Position numbers and translations under genes: made by a program
Shown: piece by piece, positions 1-8,853 of the stretch
How positions within the stretch are numbered: the first letter of the stretch is position 1
Layout: every line of letters begins with the position of its first letter
Notes under the pieces: model-generated
The model's input: only the letters and a program-made list of their open reading frames with translations
Databases searched by the model: none
What the model was told of the DNA's origin: nothing
Origin: Pseudarthrobacter sulfonivorans
Lineage (GTDB): Bacteria; Actinomycetota; Actinomycetes; Actinomycetales; Micrococcaceae
Assembly (NCBI RefSeq): GCF_001484605.1
Contig: NZ_CP013747.1
Location: 2,170,001-2,234,000, forward strand
Direction: 5' to 3'
DNA: 64,000 nt

Positions 1-1
1 T

Positions 2-70
2 ACGGTGGAGGAGGCCGTGGACCTTGTCCGAAGCACGCTTAGGCTGTCCGCGCCCGCTCGGCAGCGCTGA
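2..70 (+). CDS. C-terminal end of a gene cut by the left window edge
   Basis: An open frame enters from the left edge and stops at TGA 68-70. The visible tail (TVEEAVDLVRSTLRLSAPAR and two more residues) has an amphipathic helix pattern and actinobacterial codon use. It ends 21 bp before the GTG of the SorC-type regulator on the same strand, so the two may be one transcription unit. Only 22 residues are visible, so the product cannot be named; a sugar kinase or dehydrogenase would suit a SorC neighbour, but that is a guess. Confidence 0.35.
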   Translation, partial: TVEEAVDLVRSTLRLSAPARQR

Positions 71-91
71 CCACAGCAGGCTGACAAGGCA

Positions 92-1123
92 GTGGGCCGG
101 GCAGAGGAGGACCTGCACGACGAACTTCTGGGGCGGGTAGCCCGCAGCTACTTCGTTCACGGCATGCTGCAGAACGAGATCGCCGCAACTGAACACCTAT
201 CGCGCCCCAGTGTGTCGCGCCTCCTGGCGGAGGCGCGCGCACGGGGCGTTGTCCAGTTCAGGATCGGCCCCCCGGTGGACCGCGTCCGGGAACTGGAAAC
301 GGAACTACGACGGCGGACAGGCCTGCGCCGCTGCGTGGTAGCCACGAACAAGCCCCGCGCCCTGTATGGAACGTCGAGCAGGCTGGGGTACGTGGCGGCA
401 CGCTACCTGGAGTCGCAGCTCGCCGCGACCCGGCTTTTTGGCGTTGCGTCGAGCCGGTCGTTGTCCTCAGTGGTGGACTCTCTGGCTGCTGCCCACCGTC
501 CCGGCCTGACAGTGGTTGACCTTCTGGGGTGCCCGGCGGGCAGCACTCCCGGCGGCACCGGGAAAGCCGGGGAATGCGGCCGGTTCTTGGATGGCAGCGG
601 ACCCAACACGGCCCAGCTCATTTCCATCCGCTTGGGCGCGGCCTTCCGTGCGCTCCCCGCACCCTTCGTGTACAGGTCCGGGAGAGCCCTCGACGCTGCC
701 CTTGATTCGGAACTGGTCCGGGGATCGCTAGAGCTCGGACAGCGCTGCGAGGTTGCCCTGGTTGGCATCGGATCAATGCAGCGTTTCGATGGCACGGGCG
801 TCTACAGTCCCATTCCTGCCCAGGAACTCGCCCGGCTCGAGCTGCAGGGTGCTGTGGGCCATCTATGCGGCCACTTTCTCCGGACGGACGGTTCGCGGGT
901 TGAAGCCGGAGTCGCGCCGTTTGTGCTGGGAATAGGTGCCGACGACCTACAGCACATCCCGCAACGGATCGCCGTAGCCGCCGGCCCCCACAAGGTGGTG
1001 CCGATAGCCGCAGCCATCAGCGGTGGCATGATCTCGGAACTGGTCACTGACCACACCACCGCCGCCGCCCTGCTATCCCTGCTTAGGGCGGATAGGACGT
1101 CAGGACACCGCGAGCCACAGTAG
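92..1123 (+). CDS. SorC/DeoR-type sugar-binding transcriptional regulator
   Basis: 343 residues from a GTG start. Residues about 10-55 form a helix-turn-helix (QNEIAATEHLSRPSVSRLLA), followed by a large effector domain with the family pattern of the SorC sugar-phosphate-binding fold (VDLLGC near 145, ALVGIGSM near 230, a C-terminal segment from about 305). Length fits the family (310-345). Proteins of this family bind phosphorylated sugars and control sugar or polyol catabolic operons. The gene converges on the GntP permease and their 3' ends overlap by 24 bp, so whether it controls that permease or an operon left of the window is open. Confidence 0.85.
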   Translation: MGRAEEDLHDELLGRVARSYFVHGMLQNEIAATEHLSRPSVSRLLAEARARGVVQFRIGPPVDRVRELETELRRRTGLRRCVVATNKPRALYGTSSRLGYVAARYLESQLAATRLFGVASSRSLSSVVDSLAAAHRPGLTVVDLLGCPAGSTPGGTGKAGECGRFLDGSGPNTAQLISIRLGAAFRALPAPFVYRSGRALDAALDSELVRGSLELGQRCEVALVGIGSMQRFDGTGVYSPIPAQELARLELQGAVGHLCGHFLRTDGSRVEAGVAPFVLGIGADDLQHIPQRIAVAAGPHKVVPIAAAISGGMISELVTDHTTAAALLSLLRADRTSGHREPQ

Positions 1124-2614
1124 TGAGGCGATGGTCGCCGTCACGCAGCCCATGATGGTGACTCCGACCGTCCAGGTTTTGAGCATGACCTGCTCGCTGA
1201 TGCCGAAGTAGCGGGACAGCACCCAGAAGCCGGCATCGTTGAAGTTGGACAGGCACATACCGCCGGCGGACACGCCCACAGCCAGCAGCGCGAGCTGGCT
1301 GGGATTCAGGCTCGTTGTGTCGAAGGACTGGGCCAGCAGCACCGCCACAAACGTGACTGCCGCCGTCGTAGTTCCCAGTGTTGCCCGCAGGATTGCGGCG
1401 AGCACAAAGCCGAACAGCACCAGCGGAAGGTGGATGTCTGCCAGGGTGTCCAGGAGCTGTTTGCCCACGCCGGAGGCACCAATGATGGAGCCGAACGCAA
1501 CGCCCCCGCCGGTGGAGACGAGGATTTCCCCCACCGGTTTCATGCCCTGCATCCCGAAGAACGAGATGCTCTCTCCGCGCCGGACCCTGGGCGTCAGCAG
1601 GAGTGCATACGCGCAGAAGACCGTGATTGTGAGAGCCAGCCAGGGAGTGCCAAGGAACGCCAGGATGTCGAGTACCGTCTGGGCAGGCCCGCCGAGGTGC
1701 AGGGAGCCGGCGAGGGTCTGGATGAGGATCAGCACAATGGGGAGCAGCAGGACGAACAGCAGTTTGCCGACGGCGGGACGCTCGTGTCCTTCCAAGGAGG
1801 AAAAAGTGGCGGAGCGTGCCGGTGAAGTCGCCACGGCTGTCGTTGCAAAGGAAGCACCACCGCTGCCTGACGGCACTCTACTACTGTCGGAGGCCGGCGT
1901 CGTGCTGTCCTTCGCGGGAGCCGGAGTGATCTCCTCGGAGGCCCCGCCGTCGTAGGCCGCGTCGAGGTCAAAGGTGCCGTTGGCAGTCAGTTTCCTGGCC
2001 GCCCACTGCGAATAGAGGAAGGCGATGCCCACGCCGGGCAGCATCGCGAGCATCCCATACATGATCAGGAGCCCGAAGTTCACGTTCAGCGCCGTTGCGA
2101 TGGCTACAGCCCCCGGGTGCGGCGGGACGATGGAGTGCATGCCCAGGACGGCGATGGCCATCGGGATGGCGAAGAAGATGATGGACTTCCGGGACTGGCG
2201 GGCGACGGCGATGGTGACGGGCGCCAGCAGGATCACGGCGGTGTCGAAGAAGATGGTGCTGCCGACGAGGAGCCCGCACATGGTCATGGCCAGTGGGCCG
2301 CGTTTGTTTCCTATGCGCTGGAGCATCTTTTCGCCCAGCACTTCACTGCCGCCTGAGCGGCGGATGATTTCGCCGATCACGCAGCCCAGGGCGATCAGGG
2401 GGACCATGTGGCCCAACTGCTTCCCCATGGCAGGTTCCATCACGGCGAAGATGCCTGTTTTGGGATCGATGAGCGGCACGCCCATCGCCAGGGCAAGGCC
2501 GACGGCGACAACCGTCATGGTGATAAAGGGGTGGATCTTGAGTTTCACAATCATGAAGAACAGGACAACGATGCTGAGGACCACCATCGTCATGGAATAC
2601 CAGATCGGGTACAT
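1100..2614 (-). CDS. gntP: GntP-family gluconate:H+ symporter
   Basis: About 504 residues. The ATG at 2614 is chosen because AAGGAG lies 5 nt upstream; a longer frame to 2701 adds 29 polar residues without a ribosome site. The protein is a polytopic membrane protein with the GntP pattern (KIHPFITMTVVAVGLALAMG near the N-terminus, VPPHPGAVAIA in the middle, NDAGFWVLSRYFG near the C-terminus). GntP proteins import gluconate or related sugar acids with protons. A long Ser/Thr/Ala-rich cytoplasmic loop (about residues 225-285) separates the two halves. The exact substrate is inferred from the family only. Confidence 0.88.
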   Translation of the reverse strand: MYPIWYSMTMVVLSIVVLFFMIVKLKIHPFITMTVVAVGLALAMGVPLIDPKTGIFAVMEPAMGKQLGHMVPLIALGCVIGEIIRRSGGSEVLGEKMLQRIGNKRGPLAMTMCGLLVGSTIFFDTAVILLAPVTIAVARQSRKSIIFFAIPMAIAVLGMHSIVPPHPGAVAIATALNVNFGLLIMYGMLAMLPGVGIAFLYSQWAARKLTANGTFDLDAAYDGGASEEITPAPAKDSTTPASDSSRVPSGSGGASFATTAVATSPARSATFSSLEGHERPAVGKLLFVLLLPIVLILIQTLAGSLHLGGPAQTVLDILAFLGTPWLALTITVFCAYALLLTPRVRRGESISFFGMQGMKPVGEILVSTGGGVAFGSIIGASGVGKQLLDTLADIHLPLVLFGFVLAAILRATLGTTTAAVTFVAVLLAQSFDTTSLNPSQLALLAVGVSAGGMCLSNFNDAGFWVLSRYFGISEQVMLKTWTVGVTIMGCVTATIASLLWLAVS

Positions 2615-2861
2615 ATCGCTCCTTCGCGACAAGGCGGTGGCGGCGGCTGTGCCGCACGTCACTGAATATGGTTTTCGGGCCGACCCGATCCAACCCGTCA
2701 CCGGATGCGCCGGTCAATGAATCCGCGGGAACCTGAACATCCGTTCCAATACCCGCCAGTTTGTGCCTTCAGCCTGCGATTTTGTTGCCGTGGCTCCAAT
2801 ACTGGAGGTTCGTTTTCCACACCAGCCTCATGGACGAGGCTGCCGAACAGAAGGGCCCTCC

Positions 2862-3431
2862 ATGCGCCACAACCAGCTCCTCAAGTCCCGCACTAAGGAA
2901 TTGCCGGCACGAACCATGAGCATGCATCATGTGTGCCTCGTTGTCTCCGACATTGCCGACACCAGGGATTTCTACGTCAACGTCCTCGGATTCGAGGAGA
3001 TCCACCGGCCCACAGACTTTGTGTTCCACGGCGCGTACTTCCATAACGGCGATGTTGAAGTTCACGTAGTCCAGGAATCCGAACCAGGACGGCTGTCCCG
3101 TCATGCGCCGGAGTGGGGTGGCGAGGAACTGCGCACTGGGCTGTGCCATCACTTCGCGGTCATGGTGGATTCGTTTGAGCCGTTCCTGGCGGCAATGCGG
3201 GAGCGGGGGCTGGAGCGTGCGGGTGGACCACGGGTCCGTGACGACTACGTGGAGCAGATCTACATTGCCGATCCCGACGGCCACGTCATCGAACTCCTTT
3301 ATCAGCACACCCCAGAAGCCGGCCATGCCCGGCGCATCGAAATCTTCGATCTGGGCATCGCCGTTCCCGTAGCTCCTGGACACCACGTGCTCGACCCGCG
3401 CGCCAAGTACGGGGTGCATTACGCGGGTTAG
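2862..3431 (+). CDS. VOC-family (glyoxalase/extradiol dioxygenase fold) protein
   Basis: 189 residues from ATG 2862, which has AGAAGGG upstream; an alternative start at the downstream MSMHHVCLV would remove an unusual 18-residue N-terminal extension. The vicinal-oxygen-chelate repeat is clear: HHVCLVVSDIADTRDFYVNVLGFEE, then HHFAVMVDSFEPFLAAMRERG and YIADPDGHVIELL. Candidate metal ligands are the His of HHVC, the His of HHFAVMV and the Glu of VIELL. Members include glyoxalase I, methylmalonyl-CoA epimerase and ring-cleavage dioxygenases; substrate not predictable here. Transcribed away from gntP. Confidence 0.75.
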   Translation: MRHNQLLKSRTKELPARTMSMHHVCLVVSDIADTRDFYVNVLGFEEIHRPTDFVFHGAYFHNGDVEVHVVQESEPGRLSRHAPEWGGEELRTGLCHHFAVMVDSFEPFLAAMRERGLERAGGPRVRDDYVEQIYIADPDGHVIELLYQHTPEAGHARRIEIFDLGIAVPVAPGHHVLDPRAKYGVHYAG

Positions 3432-3468
3432 GCTGGCAGCCCAGGAAGTGCCTGCAGGCAGTTGCGGT

Positions 3469-3505
3469 CAGGATGGAGCTGTTGCGCCGCGACGGCTCCA
3501 TCCTG
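3469..3505. terminator. Perfect 11-bp stem hairpin between convergent genes
   Basis: CAGGATGGAGC at 3469-3479 pairs perfectly with GCTCCATCCTG at 3495-3505 across a 15-nt loop. It lies 38 bp after the VOC stop and 83 bp before the end of the converging mannosyltransferase, as expected for a bidirectional terminator. There is no strong T-tract, so efficiency is uncertain. Confidence 0.6.
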
Positions 3506-3587
3506 CACGCTAGTTGAACGACTGCAGTTCAGGTCAAGAATCAGGCCGTAGCCGCGTGGCAGAGCCTATTGACGGAACGGGCGCTGG

Positions 3588-5207
3588 CTATCTAGTGCTG
3601 CGGCGCTGGTCCAGGACCCAGCGCCAACCACGCCGGGCCCAGTCCGAGGGTTTGCCCTCGATCAGCAGCTTCCGCGTGTGGATGTCCAGGACCAGCAGAT
3701 AGAACGTGAACAGCAGCGCCGTCACGAAAGCCAGCGACGACGCGTCAATGGCCAGCTCCACAAAGGACCAGACCGAGAGCTGGTCCTGGGCTCCGAACAC
3801 CACAAAAAACGTCACGCCCACGTAGAGACACCGGATCTGCCAGTCGTTCCGGATGCCGGTGGCGGCAAGGAACGGCACAAACCAGAGAATGTACCAGGGC
3901 TGGATGATGGGCGAAAGCATCACGACGGCGGCGAACGCCAGGGCCAGCCGGCGCACCGCCCGCGAGTAATCGCCACGGAACATCAGCAGCAGCACCAGCC
4001 CGATGGCCGCCCACTTCATGCCGGTCCGCAAGAGGTCCGCGATGGTGCCGCCCGGCAGTCCCAGCACGTTGCCGAGGAACTCAACCTGCTGCCCCAGGAA
4101 CCCCGACGGCGAATAGCCGGTGTAACCCGGCGTCGGGTCCATGATGGCCCAGACCCAGCCCAACCCGAGGTTGTACGGGATCCCGCTGACGGCCAGAACG
4201 GCGAAACTGATTCCCGCCGTCGCTCCCCAAATAAGGAACTTCCGCGTCCACGAGGCGGCGTGCCCCGCCCACATGACCCCGATGAACGGCAGGAGCAGCA
4301 CGGTGATCGGCTTGATCCCGATGGAGGCCGTGACAAGGAGGATTCCGGCCAGGTAGCGCTTCGTCGCGGCGAAGTAGACACCGGCGACGGCGAGGCCCAC
4401 CATCAGCGCGTCGTTGTGGGCGCTGGCCACGAAACTGATGAGGAACAGCGGGTTGGCCACCGCGATCCAGAGTGCCCGCGCTCCGTTGATGCCGTGCAGT
4501 TCGGCCAGCTTGGGCACGTAAATGACGCAGAGCAGAACCCCGACGCCGGCGATCAGGCGGAACAGCAGGACGGACACATCGGGCTGCGCCCCTGTCAGCT
4601 CCACCACGCCGCGGGCGAGCCACAGGAAGTAGGGCCCGTAGGGGGTCCTGTTCTCGGCCCACGCCGGGTCCGCGCCGAGGGCAAACCAGTTGTTGAGGGT
4701 GGAAATGCCCACGGCGTAAGGGTTCTGGCCTTCCATGACCAGGCGGCCCTGGCCGGTATAGGCATAGACATCGCGGGAGAAGATGGGGACGGCCAGCAGG
4801 AGCGGCAGGGACCAGGCGGAAATGGCTATGACCACCGACCGCAGCGAGTGTTCGCCCCAGTCGTCCAGGCGCTGGCCCAGCCGGAGCCAGGACCGCATCA
4901 GGAGCATGGCGCCTACCGTCAGGAGCACGGTGGACAACGTAACGCCCCAGCCCTCGGTCCGCAGCGCGATGACCACCGGCTGGCGGATCATGGGTGAGCC
5001 GTTGGCGATCCAGCCCGTTCCGATCGAGCCCACAAACATCATGAGGGCGCCGAGGAACCCCTGCCAGGTGGCGATGTACACCCGGCGCTTCGGGGGGGGA
5101 GCTAGGGCGGGCGCGGCAGCCTCCGGGAGCTCCGCGCCGGCAGCCGTCTTTTTCGACGGACCGGGGACGCTCTCCGAAGTGCCGATGTGTGAACCGCCTG
5201 CCGTCAT
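3588..5207 (-). CDS. Polyprenol-phosphomannose-dependent alpha-1,6-mannosyltransferase (MptB-like)
   Basis: 539 residues, about 12-13 membrane helices after a 40-residue Ala/Pro-rich cytoplasmic N-terminus. The extracytoplasmic loop carries the signature of this GT-C family: FSRDVYAYTGQGRLVMEGQNPY with the acidic pair, then RTPYGPYFLW. MptA/MptB proteins extend the mannan core of lipomannan in corynebacteria and mycobacteria; Micrococcaceae also make membrane lipomannan, so the same role is likely. Starts at ATG 5207 with AGGGGA upstream, divergent from the SulP gene. Which of the paralogous MptA/MptB activities it has cannot be told from sequence. Confidence 0.82.
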   Translation of the reverse strand: MTAGGSHIGTSESVPGPSKKTAAGAELPEAAAPALAPPPKRRVYIATWQGFLGALMMFVGSIGTGWIANGSPMIRQPVVIALRTEGWGVTLSTVLLTVGAMLLMRSWLRLGQRLDDWGEHSLRSVVIAISAWSLPLLLAVPIFSRDVYAYTGQGRLVMEGQNPYAVGISTLNNWFALGADPAWAENRTPYGPYFLWLARGVVELTGAQPDVSVLLFRLIAGVGVLLCVIYVPKLAELHGINGARALWIAVANPLFLISFVASAHNDALMVGLAVAGVYFAATKRYLAGILLVTASIGIKPITVLLLPFIGVMWAGHAASWTRKFLIWGATAGISFAVLAVSGIPYNLGLGWVWAIMDPTPGYTGYSPSGFLGQQVEFLGNVLGLPGGTIADLLRTGMKWAAIGLVLLLMFRGDYSRAVRRLALAFAAVVMLSPIIQPWYILWFVPFLAATGIRNDWQIRCLYVGVTFFVVFGAQDQLSVWSFVELAIDASSLAFVTALLFTFYLLVLDIHTRKLLIEGKPSDWARRGWRWVLDQRRSTR

Positions 5208-5374
5208 GTCTTGTTGGTCCCCTACTTACGTTACGGCGCTGGCTGGACTAGCTATAGGCCGGTCTACAACCCAGTCATTTTAGCAGTTGGCTTAGCGCGT
5301 GCCCCAGACTGGTAAGGGCGGACGTGCCCCCTATTTCGCAATGAGGCGTCGCGCCGCCCCCTCCCCGCCTCAGA

Positions 5375-6946
5375 ATGAAGCCACCACTTCCGGCTTCACC
5401 AGCACGATTGGACCCAGCCATGGCCGCACGAAGCGTCCCCGATGCCCGGACCGGCACGCCCCAGCAGCTCCAATCAGTCCGCGCCACCCTTCGCTCGCCG
5501 CGGCGGCTGAAGACCGAGGCGCTGGCAGGCCTGGTGGTGGCACTGGCCCTGATCCCGGAGGCGATCGCCTTCTCGGTGATCGCGGGCGTGGATCCGCGGA
5601 TCGGCCTGTTCGCCTCGTTCACCATGGCTGTCACCATCTCTTTTGTGGGCGGCCGGCCCGCCATGATTTCCGCCGCCACCGGCGCCGTCGCCCTGGTCAT
5701 CGCTCCGCTGATGCGCAGCCACGGCCTGGACCACCTGATCGCGGCGGTGATCCTGGCCGGCGTTTTCCAGATCCTGCTGGCGGTCCTCGGCGTCACACGA
5801 TTGATGCGGTTCATCCCGCGCTCGGTGATGGTGGGCTTCGTGAACGCCTTGGCCATCCTGGTGTTTATGGCCCAGATTCCCGAACTGATCGGCGTGCCGT
5901 GGATGGTTTATCCGCTGGTGGCCGTGGGCCTGGTCATCGTGGTGCTCCTGCCCAGAATCACGACGGCGGCGCCCTCACCCTTGGTGGCAATCGTGGTGCT
6001 CACCCTGTTTGCCGTGCTGGCCGGCGTGGATGTGCCCACCGTCCAGGACAAGGGCCAGCTGCCCGAGACCCTGCCTTCGGTGTTTATCCCCAACGTGCCG
6101 CTGACGTGGGAGACGTTCCAGGTTCTGGCACCCTTCTCACTGTCCATGGCTTTGGTGGGGCTGCTCGAATCGCTGATGACCGCCAAACTGGTGGACGACA
6201 TCACGGACACCCGGTCCAACAAGACCCGCGAGTCCTGGGGCCAGGGCGTGGCGAACATCGTCACCGGCTTTTTCGGCGGCATGGGCGGCTGCGCCGTGAT
6301 CGGCCAGACCATGATCAACGTCAAGGGATCCGGGGCACGGAGCCGCGTGTCCACGTTCCTGGCCGGCGTTTTTCTGCTGGTCCTGGTGGTGGTGCTCGGC
6401 GATGTTGTGGGCCTGATTCCGATGGCCGCGCTGGTGGCCGTAATGATCTTCGTGTCCGCCATTACCTTCGACTGGCACTCCATCGCCCCGCGGACCCTGC
6501 GCCGGATGCCCAAGTCCGAGACCGCCGTCATGGTGATCACCGTGGCGGTGGTGTCGGCCACGCACAACCTGGCCATCGGCGTCGGAGCGGGCGTGCTGGC
6601 GGCCACGGCGCTGTTCGCCCGGCGCGTGGCGCACTTCGTCACGGTGGAACGGATCGTCGTCGAACTTAACGGCGAAAATGTGGCCACCTACACCGTGGAC
6701 GGCGAGCTGTTTTTTGCCTCGTCCAACGACCTGTACACGCAGTTCGAGTACGCCCTGGACGCCGGGCCGGACGTCAGCCGGGTGATTGTGGACCTGCACG
6801 CCTCGCACCTCTGGGACGCCTCAACCGTCGCGGTGCTGGACGCCGTGACCGAGAAGTACCGCCGGCACGGGCGGGACGTGGAGCTGATCGGGCTGAATGC
6901 AGCCAGCGTGGCCATGCGGGAACGGCTGGCGGGGAAGCTGAACTGA
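5375..6946 (+). CDS. SulP-family anion permease with C-terminal STAS domain
   Basis: 523 residues. Membrane domain (about 45-415) begins with LKTEALAGLVVALALIPEAI, the SulP signature region, and contains GGMGGCAVIGQTMINVKGSG, the conserved TM8-9 loop. A STAS domain follows (about 440-520: VDGELFFASSNDLYTQF, then VIVDLHASHLWDAS, where Ser/Asp mark the phospho-acceptor position of STAS). SulP proteins carry sulfate, bicarbonate or dicarboxylates; an actinobacterial bicarbonate or sulfate role is possible. An internal ATG at 5420 is an alternative start. Convergent with the diguanylate cyclase, 3 bp apart. Confidence 0.88.
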   Translation: MKPPLPASPARLDPAMAARSVPDARTGTPQQLQSVRATLRSPRRLKTEALAGLVVALALIPEAIAFSVIAGVDPRIGLFASFTMAVTISFVGGRPAMISAATGAVALVIAPLMRSHGLDHLIAAVILAGVFQILLAVLGVTRLMRFIPRSVMVGFVNALAILVFMAQIPELIGVPWMVYPLVAVGLVIVVLLPRITTAAPSPLVAIVVLTLFAVLAGVDVPTVQDKGQLPETLPSVFIPNVPLTWETFQVLAPFSLSMALVGLLESLMTAKLVDDITDTRSNKTRESWGQGVANIVTGFFGGMGGCAVIGQTMINVKGSGARSRVSTFLAGVFLLVLVVVLGDVVGLIPMAALVAVMIFVSAITFDWHSIAPRTLRRMPKSETAVMVITVAVVSATHNLAIGVGAGVLAATALFARRVAHFVTVERIVVELNGENVATYTVDGELFFASSNDLYTQFEYALDAGPDVSRVIVDLHASHLWDASTVAVLDAVTEKYRRHGRDVELIGLNAASVAMRERLAGKLN

Positions 6947-6949
6947 CGG

Positions 6950-8101
6950 CTAGCTGAGCCGGTCGCTGTGAACGGTGCGGTTCCGTCCCAGTGACTTGGC
7001 GGCGTAGAGGGCCCGGTCAGCAGCGGCGATGAGGTCCTCCAGGCCGGAGGTCCCGGCGTCGTACAGCGCCACACCATAACTGACCGTGGGCATTTGAAGT
7101 CCGTCGGCGGTGGGGACCTGGGCGAGGCGCCGGCTGACCTCCTCCGCGATTTTCTCCGCCCGTCCGGCGGAGGCCCCCGGGATGAGAAGGACGAATTCTT
7201 CCCCGCCGTACCTGCCCACCAGGTCCGTGGACCTGACAGTGTCCCGGCACGCCCCGGCGAAGGCCTGCAGCGCGACATCCCCGGCAGCATGGCCGTAGGT
7301 GTCGTTGACGGCCTTGAAATTGTCCAGGTCCGCGAGGATCAGGGCGCCTGTTCCCTGGGTGACGGCCCTGTCGTTCAGCAGCTCGGTGACCATATCCAGG
7401 AATGCTTTGCGGTTGAGCAGGCCCGTGAGATCGTCCCGGGTGGCCACCATGCGCAGGGCGCGGGTCTGCTGTTCGGTGCTCAAGGCAGCCATGCTGAAGG
7501 ACACCACCACCAGCAGCACCATGGTCACCAGCGTGGTCCCTGCGGACCCGAAGAACGTGGCGAAGGTGGGTCCGTCCGGGCCTTCCAGTACGAAGTACAC
7601 CAGCCGGCCGAAATAGAACACGGCCATCACGGCCGCCGCAACGGCCATCGGCACCCGCACACGCGAATAGCCCGGCTCCAGGCGCCAGAGTTCCCGGGAA
7701 GCGAGCGCCATAGTCACGCACATCGCGGCGAGGAACACTGCGCCGCCTGCCCAGACGTCGGTGCCGGGGTCGTCGACGGCGGTGGCAACCAGTGTGACCA
7801 GCGGCAGCCCCGTGAATAGCCAGCGTCGCGGCCGCAGGTCCCGGAGCGAGCGGGCACCGGCCCACACGGCTACGCCGCCGTGGACCAGCAGGACGTTGCC
7901 GAGAGTGTTGGCCCACCACTGATGCGCGGTTCCGTTGAGCAGGAAGGCGGCCGATCCGGCCAGGAAGAACACCAGCGCGAGGCACCACCAGCCGCTATAG
8001 GGCGAGCGCGTGTAGCGGTAGGCCGAAAAGTAGAACAGCAGCCCCAGGACCAGAGCCATCACGCCGAAGGCGACCCTGAGCGTGGCGGTATCCAGGACCA
8101 T
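6950..8101 (-). CDS. Membrane-bound diguanylate cyclase (GGDEF)
   Basis: 383 residues. ATG 8101 is preferred over an upstream TTG because AGGGGGA sits 8 nt before it. Residues 1-205 form about seven membrane helices with no recognised ligand domain; residues about 220-380 are a GGDEF domain with RDDLTGLLNRKAF, DLDNFKAVND and the active-site GGEEF at 299-303. An RxxD product-inhibition site (RSTD, 290-293) lies exactly five residues before GGEEF, so the enzyme is expected to be active and feedback-inhibited. No EAL domain. It sits between SulP and the two-component pair and appears to be monocistronic. Confidence 0.92.
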   Translation of the reverse strand: MVLDTATLRVAFGVMALVLGLLFYFSAYRYTRSPYSGWWCLALVFFLAGSAAFLLNGTAHQWWANTLGNVLLVHGGVAVWAGARSLRDLRPRRWLFTGLPLVTLVATAVDDPGTDVWAGGAVFLAAMCVTMALASRELWRLEPGYSRVRVPMAVAAAVMAVFYFGRLVYFVLEGPDGPTFATFFGSAGTTLVTMVLLVVVSFSMAALSTEQQTRALRMVATRDDLTGLLNRKAFLDMVTELLNDRAVTQGTGALILADLDNFKAVNDTYGHAAGDVALQAFAGACRDTVRSTDLVGRYGGEEFVLLIPGASAGRAEKIAEEVSRRLAQVPTADGLQMPTVSYGVALYDAGTSGLEDLIAAADRALYAAKSLGRNRTVHSDRLS

Positions 8102-8150
8102 GTCCAAAGTCCCCCTGACGACTAAGCGATGAACGCCCAGTATCGCACCG

Positions 8151-8804
8151 TTACAGGCCTGGAGTGCGGATAATCCGGCGTTGCGTGGCCAGGGCGATGG
8201 CGGAGGTCCGGTTGTCCACGCCGAGCTTGCCGTAGATGTGCACGAGGTGGGTTTTGACGGTGGCCTCGGAAATGAAAAGCCGCCGGGCGATAGCGCGGTT
8301 TGTCAGGCCGGTGGCCAGCAGTTCAAGCAGCTGGACCTCGCGGGTTGTGAGGGCAGTTTCCGGGCTGCTGATCCGCGACATCAGCAGTGCCGCGACCTTC
8401 GGAGCCAGCGCCGTCTGGCCGGCCGCCGCCGACAGTACCGCCTGGCGGATCTGTTCCGGCGGCGCGTCCTTGAGCATGTAGCCGCTGGCGCCTGCCTCGA
8501 CGGCGGCCAGGATGTCCGCCTCGGTGTCGTAGGTGGTCAGAATCAGGACCGGCGGCGGGGCGTCCAGCTTCCGGATCGCGGCGGTGGCGGTGACACCGTC
8601 CATCCCGGCGCCCATCTGCAGGTCCATCAGCACCACGTCCACGCGGTCCCCCAGTGTCCGCAGCCGCGCGAGTTCCCGCAGCGCGGCGTCCCCGTCGGCG
8701 GCCTCGGCAGCCACGCTAAAGTCAGCGAATTCAGTGAGCATGGCGCGCAGGCCCGCGCGGACCACGGGATGGTCATCCACCAGGAGAATACGGAGCTCCC
8801 CCAT
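8151..8804 (-). CDS. NarL/LuxR-family response regulator
   Basis: 217 residues. Receiver domain 1-125 with acidic pocket D10/D11, phospho-acceptor D61 (VVLMDLQMG) and K112 (YMLKDAPPEQ); LuxR-type HTH at about 150-212 (LTTREVQLLELLATGLTNRA, then ISEATVKTHLVHIYGKLGV). Partner of the histidine kinase directly upstream. Its start lies in the last copy of a 17-bp repeat that carries an SD-like GGGGAG and a TGATG overlap, so its translation is probably coupled to the kinase. The likely target is the divergent ABC transporter behind the kinase. Confidence 0.92.
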   Translation of the reverse strand: MGELRILLVDDHPVVRAGLRAMLTEFADFSVAAEAADGDAALRELARLRTLGDRVDVVLMDLQMGAGMDGVTATAAIRKLDAPPPVLILTTYDTEADILAAVEAGASGYMLKDAPPEQIRQAVLSAAAGQTALAPKVAALLMSRISSPETALTTREVQLLELLATGLTNRAIARRLFISEATVKTHLVHIYGKLGVDNRTSAIALATQRRIIRTPGL

Positions 8805-8853
8805 CAGTCCCGCTCCCCCATCAGTCCCGCTCCCCCATCAGTCCCGCTCCCCC
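8803..8853 (-). repeat. Three perfect tandem copies of a 17-bp unit at the kinase/regulator junction
   Basis: On the plus strand the unit ATCAGTCCCGCTCCCCC repeats without change at 8803-8819, 8820-8836 and 8837-8853. On the coding strand each unit holds GGGGAG (an SD sequence), then TGATG, an overlapping stop/start. The first unit encodes the kinase C-terminus GERD and stop; the next two each encode a five-codon frame MGERD plus stop; the third ATG (8804) opens the response regulator. 17 is not a multiple of three, so copy changes do not extend either protein but alter the number of short frames between them. Confidence 0.95.

Noticed and set aside
8820..8853. Repeat as a regulatory protein-binding array
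   Set aside because: The three units coincide exactly with SD-stop-start signals on the coding strand, which explains them without a DNA-binding role.
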